Numbered from the stretch's first letter, positions 1 through 8,418 are shown. The stretch: 64,000 nucleotides of DNA from Microbacterium maritypicum MF109 (GCF_000455825.1 NZ_ATAO01000250.1:62001-126000); one strand, 5' to 3'. A program made the numbers and translations. Notes: generated by a model from the letters alone, not told the origin.

Positions 1-1
1 G

Positions 2-340
2 TACCTTCTGCGCACGGTGCGCGCGGGGGTGGCGGTGGAACATGCGCGACGTACAAACCGCATCCACGAGACCGACCTCGTCCGCACGCTCGAGATGCTG
101 CTGCGGATGCCGGAGCCGCCACGACTCCTGCACGCCGTGGACGAGAGCCCTGCTCCGCTCGGCGACGTCGTCACGTTCATCGCACGCGAGCTGGGGGTCG
201 AGGTGCCGCCGGATATCGCCTCGGCGGAACCGGGCGGGTTCGTCTATGACGGCACCCTCCTGCGGTCCATGCTCGGCCGCCTCGACTACCCCACCTATCG
301 AGAGGGTTACGTCGCGATGATCGCCGGCTCGGCCGCGTAG
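2..340 (+). CDS. NAD-dependent epimerase/dehydratase-like protein, C-terminal part
   Basis: The reading frame is already open at the left edge, so only the last 112 or so residues are seen. The segment RIHETDLVRTLEMLL followed by a prediction-friendly helix-strand pattern and LGRLDYPTYREG near the end resembles the substrate-binding C-terminal half of extended short-chain dehydrogenases (nucleoside-sugar epimerase type, YeeZ-like), where an H-x-x-D-L motif follows the second half of the fold. The Rossmann GxxGxxG motif and the YxxxK catalytic pair would lie outside the window, so activity and substrate cannot be judged. It ends 10 bases before the next gene and may share its transcript. Confidence 0.6.
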   Translation, partial: YLLRTVRAGVAVEHARRTNRIHETDLVRTLEMLLRMPEPPRLLHAVDESPAPLGDVVTFIARELGVEVPPDIASAEPGGFVYDGTLLRSMLGRLDYPTYREGYVAMIAGSAA

Positions 341-349
341 CCTGGGGCC

Positions 350-985
350 ATGACGATCACAGCCGCACGCACCGCCATCGACGTCGTCGACTGGCGGCGT
401 CGGGTCTTCGCCCTGTACGACGCCGTTCGGATCGCCGACTCCCCGGAAGAAGCGCACGAGCTCTGGCGGATCGAGCGGGACGATCTGATGCTCCGCCATC
501 CCGCCACCCCGCTGCTGTCGGAGGATCGGGCGCTGTTCGAAGGACTCCCGATCGCCTCGTACGATCCGCAGTGGCGATTCGAACTGCCTGTCCTCGCCGC
601 CGATGAGGGAGGCTTCGAGTTCGCGACCGGCACCGACGGCATCGTTCCGTTCGAGCGCGTCGGTCGGGTCGAGATCCCCGACGCCGGGTCGCTCGACGTC
701 TGGCGGCTGAAGTCCTACGGCGGCGGTCTCTTCATCCCGCTGCGCGACGCGCTCGCCGGTCGTCCCGGCGGAACCTACGGCGGCGGGCGCTACCTGATCG
801 ACACGATCAAGGGTGCCGACCTGGGGTCGGATGCGGACGGCGGCACGATCGTGCTCGACTTCAACTTCGCCTACAACCCTTCGTGCGCGTACGACCCGGC
901 GTGGGCCTGCCCGCTCGCGCAGCCGGGCAACGTGCTCCCGGTGCCGGTCCCTGTGGGCGAGATGTACGGAACTCCGTCCTCCTGA
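350..985 (+). CDS. DUF1684 domain protein
   Basis: The 211-residue protein carries the hallmarks of DUF1684: an N-terminal WRRRVFALYDAVR helix, LMLRHPATPLL, a central YGGGLFIPLRDALAG segment, and the near C-terminal DFNFAYNPSCAYDP...CPLAQPGN block that is the most conserved part of the family. DUF1684 proteins have no settled function. No signal peptide or membrane segment is visible, so it should be cytoplasmic. The ATG follows a weak CTGGGG ribosome site, 10 bases after the upstream SDR gene. I see nothing in the sequence that indicates its substrate. Confidence 0.8.
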   Translation: MTITAARTAIDVVDWRRRVFALYDAVRIADSPEEAHELWRIERDDLMLRHPATPLLSEDRALFEGLPIASYDPQWRFELPVLAADEGGFEFATGTDGIVPFERVGRVEIPDAGSLDVWRLKSYGGGLFIPLRDALAGRPGGTYGGGRYLIDTIKGADLGSDADGGTIVLDFNFAYNPSCAYDPAWACPLAQPGNVLPVPVPVGEMYGTPSS

Positions 986-1125
986 ACGTCCCTTTCCGCA
1001 GGCCGCTGCGCGGGATCCGCACTTCTTTGTGACGTTTCGGCCCTTCCGCACGTCCTATCTCCGAGCGAGCGTTTCGCTCCCGGCGGGAGTCTCATACGGG
1101 ACCCGCGACCGGTCTTCAGATCGAG

Positions 1126-1653
1126 ATGGGACACCTCATGGCAAACCAGGACCAGACCACCCCCGCTCCGGCAGAGAAGGAGCTCGCCCAGGCCGCACCG
1201 AAGGCCGCCACCGGCGCATCGCGCGTCGACCGGTCGAGCGGATTCTCCGCATCGCGCGTCCCCACGGACGCCAATGCCGCGGGCAAGACCACCATCGCCG
1301 ACGGCGTGGTCGCCAAGGTCGCCGGCATCGCCGCACGTGAGGTCGCCGGCGTCTACGCGCTCGGCGGCGGCGGCGCACGTGCCTTCGGTGCGATCCGCGA
1401 CGTGATCAACGCCACCGACCTCGCCCAGGGCGTCAAGGTCGAGGTGGGCGACACGCAGGCCGCCGCCGACCTGACCATCGTGGTCGAGTACCCGGCGCCG
1501 ATCCAGGACGTCGCGAACAACGTCCGTGCCGCTGTCGCGGGCGCGATCAGCCGCCTGGTCGGCCTCGAGGTCGTCGAGGTCAACGTCGAGGTCAACGACG
1601 TGCACGTGCCCGGCGACGACAGCGACGAGAGCGAAGAGTCGCGAGTCTCATGA
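1126..1653 (+). CDS. Asp23/Gls24 family envelope stress protein
   Basis: A 175-residue protein with a low-complexity, Ala/Lys-rich N-terminal third and an Asp23/Gls24 domain from about residue 45: TIADGVVAKVAGIAAREVAGVYALGG, then VEVGDTQAAADLTIVVEYPAPI and the ending VVEVNVEVNDVHVP. In Staphylococcus, Asp23 is a membrane-associated envelope stress protein anchored by AmaP. Here it heads a run of coupled genes that includes small membrane proteins and a second Asp23-like gene, so the same kind of membrane-bound complex is likely (inference). An in-frame ATG 12 bases downstream (1138) is an alternative start, and neither has a strong ribosome site. The stop overlaps the next start (ATGA). Confidence 0.85.
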   Translation: MGHLMANQDQTTPAPAEKELAQAAPKAATGASRVDRSSGFSASRVPTDANAAGKTTIADGVVAKVAGIAAREVAGVYALGGGGARAFGAIRDVINATDLAQGVKVEVGDTQAAADLTIVVEYPAPIQDVANNVRAAVAGAISRLVGLEVVEVNVEVNDVHVPGDDSDESEESRVS

Positions 1654-1838
1654 GTGCCACAACGGTCGGTGCCCTGATCGGCGCTCTCCTCGCTCTCGCC
1701 GCTCTGCTGTTCGGCTTCTGGGGATTCCTCCTCATGGCCGTCTTCGCGGGCATCGGCGCGCTCGTGGGTCGGATCGCGTCCGGCAAGCTCGACGTCCGCG
1801 GTCTCGCGGACGTCTTCACCGGGCGGCGCACCTCCTGA
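1650..1838 (+). CDS. DUF2273-type small membrane protein
   Basis: A 62-residue protein that is mostly two hydrophobic helices (about residues 5-40) followed by a short basic tail ending TGRRTS. Size, composition and position between two Asp23-family genes match DUF2273, a small membrane protein commonly encoded beside Asp23/Gls24 proteins. It overlaps the preceding gene by ATGA and the following one by TGATG, so translation of all three is probably coupled. It may act as a membrane anchor for the Asp23 proteins. This role is inferred from neighbours, not seen in the sequence. Confidence 0.75.
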   Translation: MSATTVGALIGALLALAALLFGFWGFLLMAVFAGIGALVGRIASGKLDVRGLADVFTGRRTS

Positions 1839-2230
1839 TGCGCGCCGACCAGCACATCGCCGGCGGCGCTCCCTCGGGAGCCGCCGCCGGCGGGGCCGCC
1901 GTCCGCGGACGCGTCGAGGTGAAGGATCGCGTCTACCGCACCGTCACCGAGAAGGCGTCTGCGACGTTGATCGGGGTGCCTCGCAGCGACGTGAAGGTCG
2001 ATGTCGCCGAGCACCCGCGGGGGATCAGCGTGCGGATCGCCACGCCTCTTCCCGTTCCCCGCCTGGACGACACGGCCGCGATCGCGCAGACCGTGCCCGT
2101 CCTCGAACGTGCGCGGGATCTGCAGGAGCAGCTGCAGCAGAGCCTGAGCACGATCCTCGGACGCAACGTCATCCGCATCAATCTCACCGTCACCGGTGCC
2201 ACCATCCCGGAAAGGAGACGAGTGCAATGA
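1838..2230 (+). CDS. second Asp23/Gls24-like protein
   Basis: The ATG at 1838 overlaps the stop of the DUF2273 gene and gives a 130-residue product. After a Gly/Ala-rich stretch it reads VEVKDRVYRTVTEKASATLIGVPRSD, then a beta-rich region ending LGRNVIRINLTVTGATIP. This matches the strand-helix pattern and the closing V-x-V-x-I-N-V-x-V strand of Asp23-family domains, although it is more diverged than the copy at 1126. No membrane segment is present, so it probably binds the membrane through its neighbours. A much longer frame open upstream is not used: it would overlap the two preceding genes. Confidence 0.7.
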   Translation: MRADQHIAGGAPSGAAAGGAAVRGRVEVKDRVYRTVTEKASATLIGVPRSDVKVDVAEHPRGISVRIATPLPVPRLDDTAAIAQTVPVLERARDLQEQLQQSLSTILGRNVIRINLTVTGATIPERRRVQ

Positions 2231-2811
2231 GCACCCCGGTTCTGCGCCGTGTCATTCGACGCGAGACGCACTCGCCGCGCACCGTCGCGATGTTCGTCGC
2301 GGTCATCCTGCTCATCCTCGCCCTCGCGTACATCGGGCTCGAGATCGTGCTGAGCCTCGCCGCGCAGCCCGCACTCCTGGTCGGTCCCGCGGCGGCGGGA
2401 GGCTGGCTCATCGGGTTGCCCACCGCACAGCCCGCCGGGCTCGTGATCGCCGGCAGTGTGGTGCTCGCCCTCATCGGGCTGACCTTCGTGGTACTGGCCA
2501 TCACGCCGGGGCGACTGTCCAAGCACGTGCTGGATGCCGGCGGACGCGCGGTGGTCGTCGACAACGGCGTGATCGCCAGCGCGTTGGCTCAGCACCTCGC
2601 GGAGGAGACGGGTCTCACGCGCGACAGCATCACCGTCGGTGTCGGACACCGCACCGTCGACGTGACCGTGCGCCCGGGAATCGGCGTGCCACTTGACGCA
2701 TCCGACGTGCGGGCAGCCGCCGAGGCGGAGCTGCAGTCGTATCGGCTGACCGACAGGGTTCGCACGCGGGTGCGCATCGAGCGCCCCACCGAGAAGGAAG
2801 ACGAGCTGTGA
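2227..2811 (+). CDS. DUF6286-type membrane protein of the Asp23 operon
   Basis: The 194-residue protein has two transmembrane helices (about residues 20-42 and 72-95) separated by an extracytoplasmic Gly/Pro-rich loop, then a soluble C-terminal domain from about residue 105 (VVVDNGVIASALAQHLAEETGL...VDVTVRPGIGVPLD). The layout of two helices plus an Asp23-like alpha/beta tail is that of DUF6286 proteins found in actinobacterial Asp23 operons and recalls the AmaP anchor. ATGA overlap with the upstream gene and GTGA overlap with the downstream gene indicate a single translation-coupled unit. Assignment to the family is from memory of its pattern. Confidence 0.65.
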   Translation: MSTPVLRRVIRRETHSPRTVAMFVAVILLILALAYIGLEIVLSLAAQPALLVGPAAAGGWLIGLPTAQPAGLVIAGSVVLALIGLTFVVLAITPGRLSKHVLDAGGRAVVVDNGVIASALAQHLAEETGLTRDSITVGVGHRTVDVTVRPGIGVPLDASDVRAAAEAELQSYRLTDRVRTRVRIERPTEKEDEL

Positions 2812-3422
2812 ACAACACCAACCGTGCGTTGAATCGCACCCTGCTCCTGATCATCGGGCTGCTGTTCCTCGCGCTCGGCGCCCTCGGCATCGCCATCATG
2901 AGCTGGCCGACGCTGTCCGACATCTGGACAGCAGGCGGCAAGGATGCGCGGTCCTGGCTGGACCAGGCGATCGCCGCGACGGCCATCGCGGGAGGAGCAC
3001 TGTCGTGGATCGGCATCGGCGCGGTCGTCGCGATCGTGGTCGTGATCGTGCTGCTGATCCTCGCGCTCACGAGCATCGCCGGACGACGTTCGAAGACCGT
3101 GCTCCGGTCGACGGGAGCGCAGAACCCGCTGGGGCGTGTGACGGTCAACGAGTCGTTCGTCTCGGACGCGGTGAAGAACTCCCTCACGACGCGCGACGAG
3201 GTCCTCTCGGCGCAGGTGACGGCCAACGATGTGCGTCGCAGCCCGGTGCTGCACGTCTCCGTGACGCCGCGTCAGAACACCGACCCGCGGGAGCTCGTCG
3301 ACTATGTCGACCGTCTGCTCGCCAACCTCGCTGTCCTCACCGGACGCGACACCGCGACGTTCGTCTCGATCCACACGAGCCTCCGGGCCCGGCTCGCGCA
3401 CGACCAGCGCCGTCTCTCCTGA
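2808..3422 (+). CDS. AmaP-like alkaline shock membrane anchor protein
   Basis: A 204-residue membrane protein: a first helix at about residues 11-31 (LLLIIGLLFLALGALGIAI), a hydrophilic loop, a second helix at about 65-88 (IGAVVAIVVVIVLLILAL), then a cytoplasmic alpha/beta domain with VTVNESFVSDAVKNSL and VLHVSVTPRQNTDPRELVDYVD. AmaP of Firmicutes has the same two-helix hairpin followed by an Asp23-like domain. The GTG start overlaps the previous stop. It resembles its upstream neighbour in layout, so the two may be a diverged pair forming one anchor complex. The function is an inference from family and context. Confidence 0.65.
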   Translation: MNNTNRALNRTLLLIIGLLFLALGALGIAIMSWPTLSDIWTAGGKDARSWLDQAIAATAIAGGALSWIGIGAVVAIVVVIVLLILALTSIAGRRSKTVLRSTGAQNPLGRVTVNESFVSDAVKNSLTTRDEVLSAQVTANDVRRSPVLHVSVTPRQNTDPRELVDYVDRLLANLAVLTGRDTATFVSIHTSLRARLAHDQRRLS

Positions 3423-3435
3423 GAAAGCAGGCATC

Positions 3436-3639
3436 ATGCGCAACAAGATCCTCCTCATCGTCGGCGTCGCCTTCGTCGCCTACATCTTCGGCAGTCGCGC
3501 GGCGACGGTGCAGATCAACAAGGGCGAGTCGGTCCGGCACCAGCTGGTGCGGCTGTGGAACGACCCCCGGGCGCGGAAGCGGCGCAAGAAGGCCGCCGAG
3601 AAGGCGTCGAAGAAGGCACGCAAGGCCCTCCGTCGCTGA
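3436..3639 (+). CDS. small basic single-pass membrane protein
   Basis: This 67-residue protein starts at an ATG preceded by GAGAAAGCAGG, 13 bases after the AmaP-like gene. It has one hydrophobic segment (ILLIVGVAFVAYIFGSRAA, residues 4-22) and a strongly basic tail in which about half of the last 25 residues are Lys or Arg (ARKRRKKAAEKASKKARKAL). The tail could contact membrane lipid headgroups, nucleic acid or the acidic Asp23 proteins. I do not recognise a named family. It closes the envelope-stress operon and converges with the LacI gene, leaving only 21 bases between the two stops. Confidence 0.7.
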   Translation: MRNKILLIVGVAFVAYIFGSRAATVQINKGESVRHQLVRLWNDPRARKRRKKAAEKASKKARKALRR

Positions 3640-3660
3640 CGTGCGGCTGGTCGGCGTCGG

Positions 3661-4665
3661 TCAGACCGGGCGGGCCGTCGAATCCCGCACGACGAGCTCC
3701 GGCTGGAACACCACCCGCTCGCGATCGGACCGCCCGCCGGCCTCTCGCAGCATCAGATCGACGGCCGTGTATCCGATGAGTTCCGCGGGCTGACGGATCG
3801 ACGAGAGTGGGACGACGGCCGCGGCTGCGAAGTCGATGTCGTCGTAGCCGATGAGCGCGATCTCGTCCGGCACCCGGATGCTGCCCCGCATCATGAGCGC
3901 CTGCAGGACCCCCATGGCGAGCAGGTCGTTCGCAGCGAAGATGGCGTCGGGCCGGTCCTCCGGAGCCCGCGCGCTGAGGGTCTCTCCGGCGGCGCGGCCG
4001 GCGAGCACGCTCAGCGAGTCGGTCAGGATGACCTCGAGGGAGACCTCCGCCTCGTTCGCCGCCTTGCTGGCACCCTCGAGACGGTCGACCACCTGGCGGA
4101 TGCCCATCGGCCCGCCGACGAAAGCGATGCGGCGCCGCCCCTGGGCAGCGAGGTGCTGCACGGCGAGGTAGCCGCCGCCCACGTCGTCGACCGAGACCGA
4201 CGAGAAGCTCTCATCGGCGACCTCACGGTCGACGAGCACCACGGTCGTCCCGCGATCGCGGAGACGGCGGAGACGCGGGAGGTCGTCGGCGAGAGGGGAG
4301 ATGAGCAGCCCGGCGATGCGCTGCTCCTCGAACAGGTCGATGTAGGCGCGTTCGCGTTCGACCTTCTCGTCGCTGTTGCCGAGGGTCACCGTCATCCGGG
4401 CCTCGGCGGCGCGTTCCTCCGCGCCGCGGGCGATATCGGTGAAGAACGGGTTGCGCACATCGAGCACCACGAGGCCGATCGAGCGGCTCTGGCCGGCCCG
4501 GAGCTGCCGGGCCGCATCGTTGCGCACGAACCCGAGCTTCTCGATGGCGGCCGTGACACGTTCCACCGTGGCGGGAGAGACCTTGTCCGGATGGTTCAGG
4601 ACGTTCGAGACGGTCCCGACAGACACGGATGCGGCGAGAGCGACATCTCGAACACTGACGACCAC
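3661..4665 (-). CDS. LacI family transcriptional regulator (probable rhamnose regulator)
   Basis: With the GTG at 4665, which has GGAAAGGAA six bases upstream, the product is 334 residues, typical for LacI regulators; the longer open frame adds an unconserved Arg-rich leader. The N-terminal helix-turn-helix reads VRDVALAASVSVGTVSNVLNH and the hinge helix lies before RAGQSRSIGLVV. The periplasmic-binding-like effector domain follows, with DVRNPFF, ISPLADD, FAANDLLAMGVLQAL and IGYDDIDFAAA at the expected spacing. It is divergent from the L-rhamnose transport and isomerase operon with a 161-base gap holding a LacI-style operator, so it most likely represses that operon until rhamnose or a derivative binds. 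The effector is inferred from context. Confidence 0.92.
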   Translation of the reverse strand: MVVSVRDVALAASVSVGTVSNVLNHPDKVSPATVERVTAAIEKLGFVRNDAARQLRAGQSRSIGLVVLDVRNPFFTDIARGAEERAAEARMTVTLGNSDEKVERERAYIDLFEEQRIAGLLISPLADDLPRLRRLRDRGTTVVLVDREVADESFSSVSVDDVGGGYLAVQHLAAQGRRRIAFVGGPMGIRQVVDRLEGASKAANEAEVSLEVILTDSLSVLAGRAAGETLSARAPEDRPDAIFAANDLLAMGVLQALMMRGSIRVPDEIALIGYDDIDFAAAAVVPLSSIRQPAELIGYTAVDLMLREAGGRSDRERVVFQPELVVRDSTARPV

Positions 4666-4731
4666 GACGTATTCCTTTCCGCGGGATCCGCGAAACCTCT
4701 CCCTGAAACGTACCACTGCTCATTCCGTGAC

Positions 4732-4761
4732 TTGACAGCAGCCCACCCAGGGTCGTAATTT
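4732..4761 (+). promoter_or_regulatory. candidate promoter of the rhamnose operon
   Basis: TTGACA at 4732-4737 and TAATTT at 4756-4761 are separated by 18 bases, a good sigma-70-type arrangement in otherwise GC-rich DNA. The distance to the ATG at 4827 leaves room for a leader of about 55-60 bases that contains the LacI-like operator. A small inverted repeat GCAGG-N6-CCTGC follows at 4795-4810. Found by eye only. Confidence 0.5.
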
Positions 4762-4777
4762 ACAGATGCTCCACCTT

Positions 4778-4791
4778 TTAAAACGATTCAA
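4778..4791 (+). promoter_or_regulatory. LacI-type operator candidate
   Basis: TTAAAACGATTCAA has the central CG and the imperfect two-fold symmetry (TTAAAA against TTGAAT) expected of LacI-family operators. It sits just downstream of the candidate -10 element of the rhamnose operon and between the divergent LacI gene and that operon, a position suited to blocking transcription. Confidence 0.5.
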
Positions 4792-4826
4792 TCCGCAGGG
4801 ATGATCCTGCAGTTTAGGTCCGATCA

Positions 4827-6353
4827 ATGACGATTCCCTCTGGGGCTCCCGGTGCTCCACCGGCGCTCGAGCTCCGCGACATCCGAAAGTCGTTCGGTGC
4901 GGTGGTCGCTCTCCGTTCCGGGACGCTGTCGGTCGACGGCGGTTCCATCCACGCTCTGGTCGGCGAGAACGGGGCGGGCAAGTCGACCCTCGTGAAGATC
5001 GTCGCCGGCCTGTACCAGCGCGACGAAGGGATCTTCCGGTTCCACGGCGAAGACGTGGACTTCACCTCGACCGCACAGTCCAAGAGCGCGGGCGTCGCCG
5101 TGATCTACCAGGAGCCGACGCTCTTCCCCGACCTCTCGGTCACCGAGAACATCTTCATGGGCCGCCAGCCCACGGGGCGCTTCGGACGGATCGATCGCAA
5201 GGCCATGCGGCACGAGGTCGAGCGCCTGTTCACCCGGCTCGGCGTGACCATCGACCCCGACCGTCCGGCGGAGGGCCTCTCGATCGCCGATCAGCAGGTC
5301 ATCGAGATCGCGAAGGCCGTCTCGCTCGACGCGAGCCTTCTCGTCATGGACGAGCCCACCGCCGCGCTGTCCGGCGTCGAGGTCGAGCGCCTGTTCACGA
5401 TCGCCCGCAGCCTCCGCGACGAGGGCCGCGCGCTCATCTTCATCTCGCACCGCTTCGACGAGGTCTTCGCCCTCTGCGACACCGTCACCGTCATGCGCGA
5501 CGGCGCCTACATCGCCACCAGTGCGATCGCCGACACCTCGGTCGAGGAGATCGTGCACCAGATGGTCGGTCGAGAGGTGACCGAACTGTTCCCCAAGCAG
5601 GAGACCACGGTCGGCGCTCCGCTGCTCGAGGTGGAGAACCTCACCAGCCCCGGTGTCTTCCACGACATCTCGTTCACCGTGCGCGCGGGCGAGATCGTGG
5701 GCCTCGCCGGTCTCGTCGGAGCCGGCCGCAGCGAAGTCGCGCGTGCCGTGTTCGGGGTCGACCCCTATCGCGAGGGCGCCGTCACGATGCAGGGCGCGCG
5801 CATCCCGCGCAACCGCCCCACCGATGCCATGCGGGCCGGTCTCGCGCTCGTTCCCGAAGACCGCCGCAAGCAGGGACTCGTGATCGAATCGGGCGTCGGC
5901 GGCAACATCACCCTCTCGATCCGCCGCCAGCTCGCGAAGCTGGGCTTCCTCACCACCGGGATCGAGAACCGCGCCGCCCGGGAATGGGCCACCCGGCTCG
6001 AGGTCAAGACGCACGCCCTCGACACGGTCGCCGCGACGCTCTCCGGCGGCAACCAGCAGAAGGTCGTCCTCGCCAAGTGGCTCGCCACGCAGCCGAAGGT
6101 CCTCATCATCGACGAGCCGACCCGAGGTATCGACGTCGGCACCAAGTCCGAGGTGCACCGCCTGCTCTCCGAGCTCGCCGGGCAGGGCATGGGAATCCTC
6201 ATGATCTCGTCCGAACTGCCGGAGGTGCTCGGCATGGCCGACCGCGTCCTCGTCATGCGCGAGGGGCGGATCACCGCAGAGATCGCCCGCTCGGAGGCCA
6301 CTTCCGAGAACGTCATGTACGCCGCGACGCACGCATCGGAGCTCTCCTCGTGA
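4827..6353 (+). CDS. L-rhamnose-type ABC transporter, ATP-binding protein
   Basis: A 508-residue protein with two fused ABC domains, as in RbsA/XylG/RhaT-type sugar importers. The first domain has a normal Walker A (GENGAGKST, residues 46-54), a Q-loop in VIYQEP, and Walker B LLVMDEPTAAL; its signature region is the usual degenerate LSIADQQ. The second domain has the degenerate Walker A typical of the family (GLVGAGRSE), a normal signature LSGGNQQ and Walker B VLIIDEPTRG. It energises import through the two permeases encoded next. It is the first gene of an operon that also carries rhaM and rhaI, which argues for L-rhamnose as substrate. Its stop overlaps the permease start (GTGA). Confidence 0.93.
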   Translation: MTIPSGAPGAPPALELRDIRKSFGAVVALRSGTLSVDGGSIHALVGENGAGKSTLVKIVAGLYQRDEGIFRFHGEDVDFTSTAQSKSAGVAVIYQEPTLFPDLSVTENIFMGRQPTGRFGRIDRKAMRHEVERLFTRLGVTIDPDRPAEGLSIADQQVIEIAKAVSLDASLLVMDEPTAALSGVEVERLFTIARSLRDEGRALIFISHRFDEVFALCDTVTVMRDGAYIATSAIADTSVEEIVHQMVGREVTELFPKQETTVGAPLLEVENLTSPGVFHDISFTVRAGEIVGLAGLVGAGRSEVARAVFGVDPYREGAVTMQGARIPRNRPTDAMRAGLALVPEDRRKQGLVIESGVGGNITLSIRRQLAKLGFLTTGIENRAAREWATRLEVKTHALDTVAATLSGGNQQKVVLAKWLATQPKVLIIDEPTRGIDVGTKSEVHRLLSELAGQGMGILMISSELPEVLGMADRVLVMREGRITAEIARSEATSENVMYAATHASELSS

Positions 6354-7369
6354 CCACCGCCATCCCCGTCTCCTCGATGACGAAGAGGTTCGCAGCCCTC
6401 GGCAGGGCGCGAGAGTTCGGCATCCTCCTCGCCCTGGCGCTCGTGATCATCGCCGCCACGACGAACAACTCCAACTTCCTGTTCAGCCCCGACGGCTGGC
6501 GCGACCTGCTCCTCACGCCGTCGATCCTCGTGCTCGTCGCCGTCGGACAGGCCATCGTCCTCATCACCCGCAACGTCGACCTCTCGGTCGGCTCGGTCAT
6601 GGGGCTCACCGCCTACCTCACCGGTCGCCTGTTCATCGACGTCCCCGGCATCCCGATCATGATCGTGGTGGTGGCCGCCGTCGTGTTCGGAGCCCTCCTC
6701 GGACTCATCAACGGGGCGCTGGTCGCCTTCGCCAAAGTGCCCGCCATGGTGATCACCCTCGGCACGCTCTACGCCTACCGCGGCATCAACGTGCTGTGGA
6801 CCGGCAGCGACCGGGTGAACGCCTCCGACATGCCGAAGGACTTCCTCGCCCTCGGCACCGGGCAGCTCATCGGCATCCCGATCCTCACGATCGTCGCACT
6901 CATCGTGCTCGCCGCAGCCGCCTGGTACATGAAGAACACCCGTGGCGGCCGCGAGTACTACGCGATCGGATCCGATCCCACGGCCGCGGAGCTCTACGGC
7001 CTCCGCGTCACGCGCCGCGTGCTGACCGCCTTCGTCGTCTCCGGTGCGCTCGCCGGTCTCGCCGGGGTGTTCTACGCCGCCCGCTACGGCACCATCAACT
7101 CGCAGGCCGGAGCCGGGTGGGAGCTCGACGCGGTGGGCGCGGCCGTGATCGGCGGCGTCGCGATCACCGGCGGCATCGGCTCGGTCTGGGGGGCGGCGAT
7201 CGGTGCGGTGCTGCTGCTCACGATCAACCGGGCCCTTCCCATCCTCGGCATCCCCGACTTCTGGCAGCGCGCCGTCGTCGGCCTCCTGATCATCGGCGCG
7301 ATCGTGCTCGACCGTGTCCTCGCCGTCCGCCAGAAACGACGGCTCATCGAAGCGAGGGACAAGTCATGA
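6350..7369 (+). CDS. L-rhamnose-type ABC transporter permease 1
   Basis: The GTG at 6350 overlaps the stop of the ATPase gene and gives 339 residues, the usual size for this family. Eight to ten hydrophobic segments are visible. The branched-chain/sugar permease signature NVDLSVGSVMGL follows the second helix, and IGSDPTAAELYGLRV marks the cytoplasmic loop that contacts the ATPase; the C-terminal half has GVAITGGIGSVWGAAIGA. It forms the membrane channel with the next gene, as in RhaP/RhaQ pairs of rhizobial rhamnose importers. Substrate is assigned by operon context. Confidence 0.92.
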   Translation: MTTAIPVSSMTKRFAALGRAREFGILLALALVIIAATTNNSNFLFSPDGWRDLLLTPSILVLVAVGQAIVLITRNVDLSVGSVMGLTAYLTGRLFIDVPGIPIMIVVVAAVVFGALLGLINGALVAFAKVPAMVITLGTLYAYRGINVLWTGSDRVNASDMPKDFLALGTGQLIGIPILTIVALIVLAAAAWYMKNTRGGREYYAIGSDPTAAELYGLRVTRRVLTAFVVSGALAGLAGVFYAARYGTINSQAGAGWELDAVGAAVIGGVAITGGIGSVWGAAIGAVLLLTINRALPILGIPDFWQRAVVGLLIIGAIVLDRVLAVRQKRRLIEARDKS

Positions 7370-8418
7370 CCGCCGCGACCGCGACCGCGACCACCCGGGT
7401 GATCCGCGACTTCGACAAGCCGCTCTGGCGGCGTGTGCTCCTCACGAGGGAGATGGCGATCGTCGCCCTGCTCGTCCTCGTCGTCATCGCCTCCGCGAGC
7501 ACGGTGCGCGGCTTCGGTCAGCCGATCACGCTCACCTACCTGCTCCTCGACATCGCCCCGATCCTCCTGATCGCCCTGCCGATGACGCTCGTCATGATCA
7601 CCGGCGAGATCGACCTGTCGGTCGGCAGCATGGTGGGGCTCTCCAGCGTCGTCACCGGAGCGCTCGTGCAGGGCGGGATCCCCTTCGAGGTCGCCGCGCT
7701 CGCCGCGCTGCTCGTCGGTCTGGTCGGCGGTGCCTTCAACGGGTTCCTCGTGACCGTCGTCGGCCTGCCCTCGCTCGCGGTGACCATCGGAACCCTCGCG
7801 CTGTTCCGCGGCCTCGCGGTCGGCCTGCTCGGCACCGCGGCGGTCACGGAGTTCCCCGAGTTCTGGACCGACCTCGCCAAGGCGAAGCTCGCCGGCACGA
7901 CGATCCCCGTGGTCATGATCCCCTTCCTGCTCCTGCTGGTGGGCTTCATCCTCCTGCTGCACTACACCCCGTTCGGGCGTGGTGTGTACGCGATCGGACT
8001 GTCGAAGGACGCCGCCAGGTTCTCGGGCGTGCACGTGGAGCGGACGAAGTTCATCCTCTTCGTGCTCTCCGGAGTGGTCGCCGCGTTCGCCGGGGTGTTC
8101 TACACGCTCCGCTACGGCAGCGCGCGAGGTGACAACGCCACCGGCCTCGAGCTGCAGGTGATCGCCGCTGTCGTCCTCGGCGGGGTCTCGGTGTTCGGCG
8201 GGCGGGGAAAGCTCTACGGCGTCGTCGCCGCGGCCCTGCTCATCGGCTCACTCGCCAGCGCGCTGCGACTGATGAACGTGACCTCCGACGTGATCAACAT
8301 CATCACCGGCGCCCTGCTGATCGTCTCGGTGGTCGCCGCCAGCTTCCTCGCCTGGCTGCAGAAGGCTCGGCGCAGACCAGGACGTTCGACCACCGGCGCC
8401 GCACCCACAGCTTCATGA
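7366..8418 (+). CDS. L-rhamnose-type ABC transporter permease 2
   Basis: The ATG at 7366 overlaps the previous stop, with GCGAGGGACAAG as ribosome site, giving 350 residues. It is homologous to its upstream partner: ITGEIDLSVGSMVGL, IGLSKDAARFSGV and GGVSVFGGRGKLYGVV are in the same relative positions. Two non-identical permeases with one fused ATPase is the arrangement of RhaSTPQ-type systems. The tail after the last helix is short and basic. A GC-rich 45-base gap with AAAGGA precedes the binding-protein gene. Confidence 0.92.
   Translation: MTAATATATTRVIRDFDKPLWRRVLLTREMAIVALLVLVVIASASTVRGFGQPITLTYLLLDIAPILLIALPMTLVMITGEIDLSVGSMVGLSSVVTGALVQGGIPFEVAALAALLVGLVGGAFNGFLVTVVGLPSLAVTIGTLALFRGLAVGLLGTAAVTEFPEFWTDLAKAKLAGTTIPVVMIPFLLLLVGFILLLHYTPFGRGVYAIGLSKDAARFSGVHVERTKFILFVLSGVVAAFAGVFYTLRYGSARGDNATGLELQVIAAVVLGGVSVFGGRGKLYGVVAAALLIGSLASALRLMNVTSDVINIITGALLIVSVVAASFLAWLQKARRRPGRSTTGAAPTAS

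Noticed and set aside
3661..4716. Longer LacI start at 4716
   Set aside because: The extra 17 residues are Arg-rich and non-conserved, while GTG 4665 has a good ribosome site and gives the usual family length.
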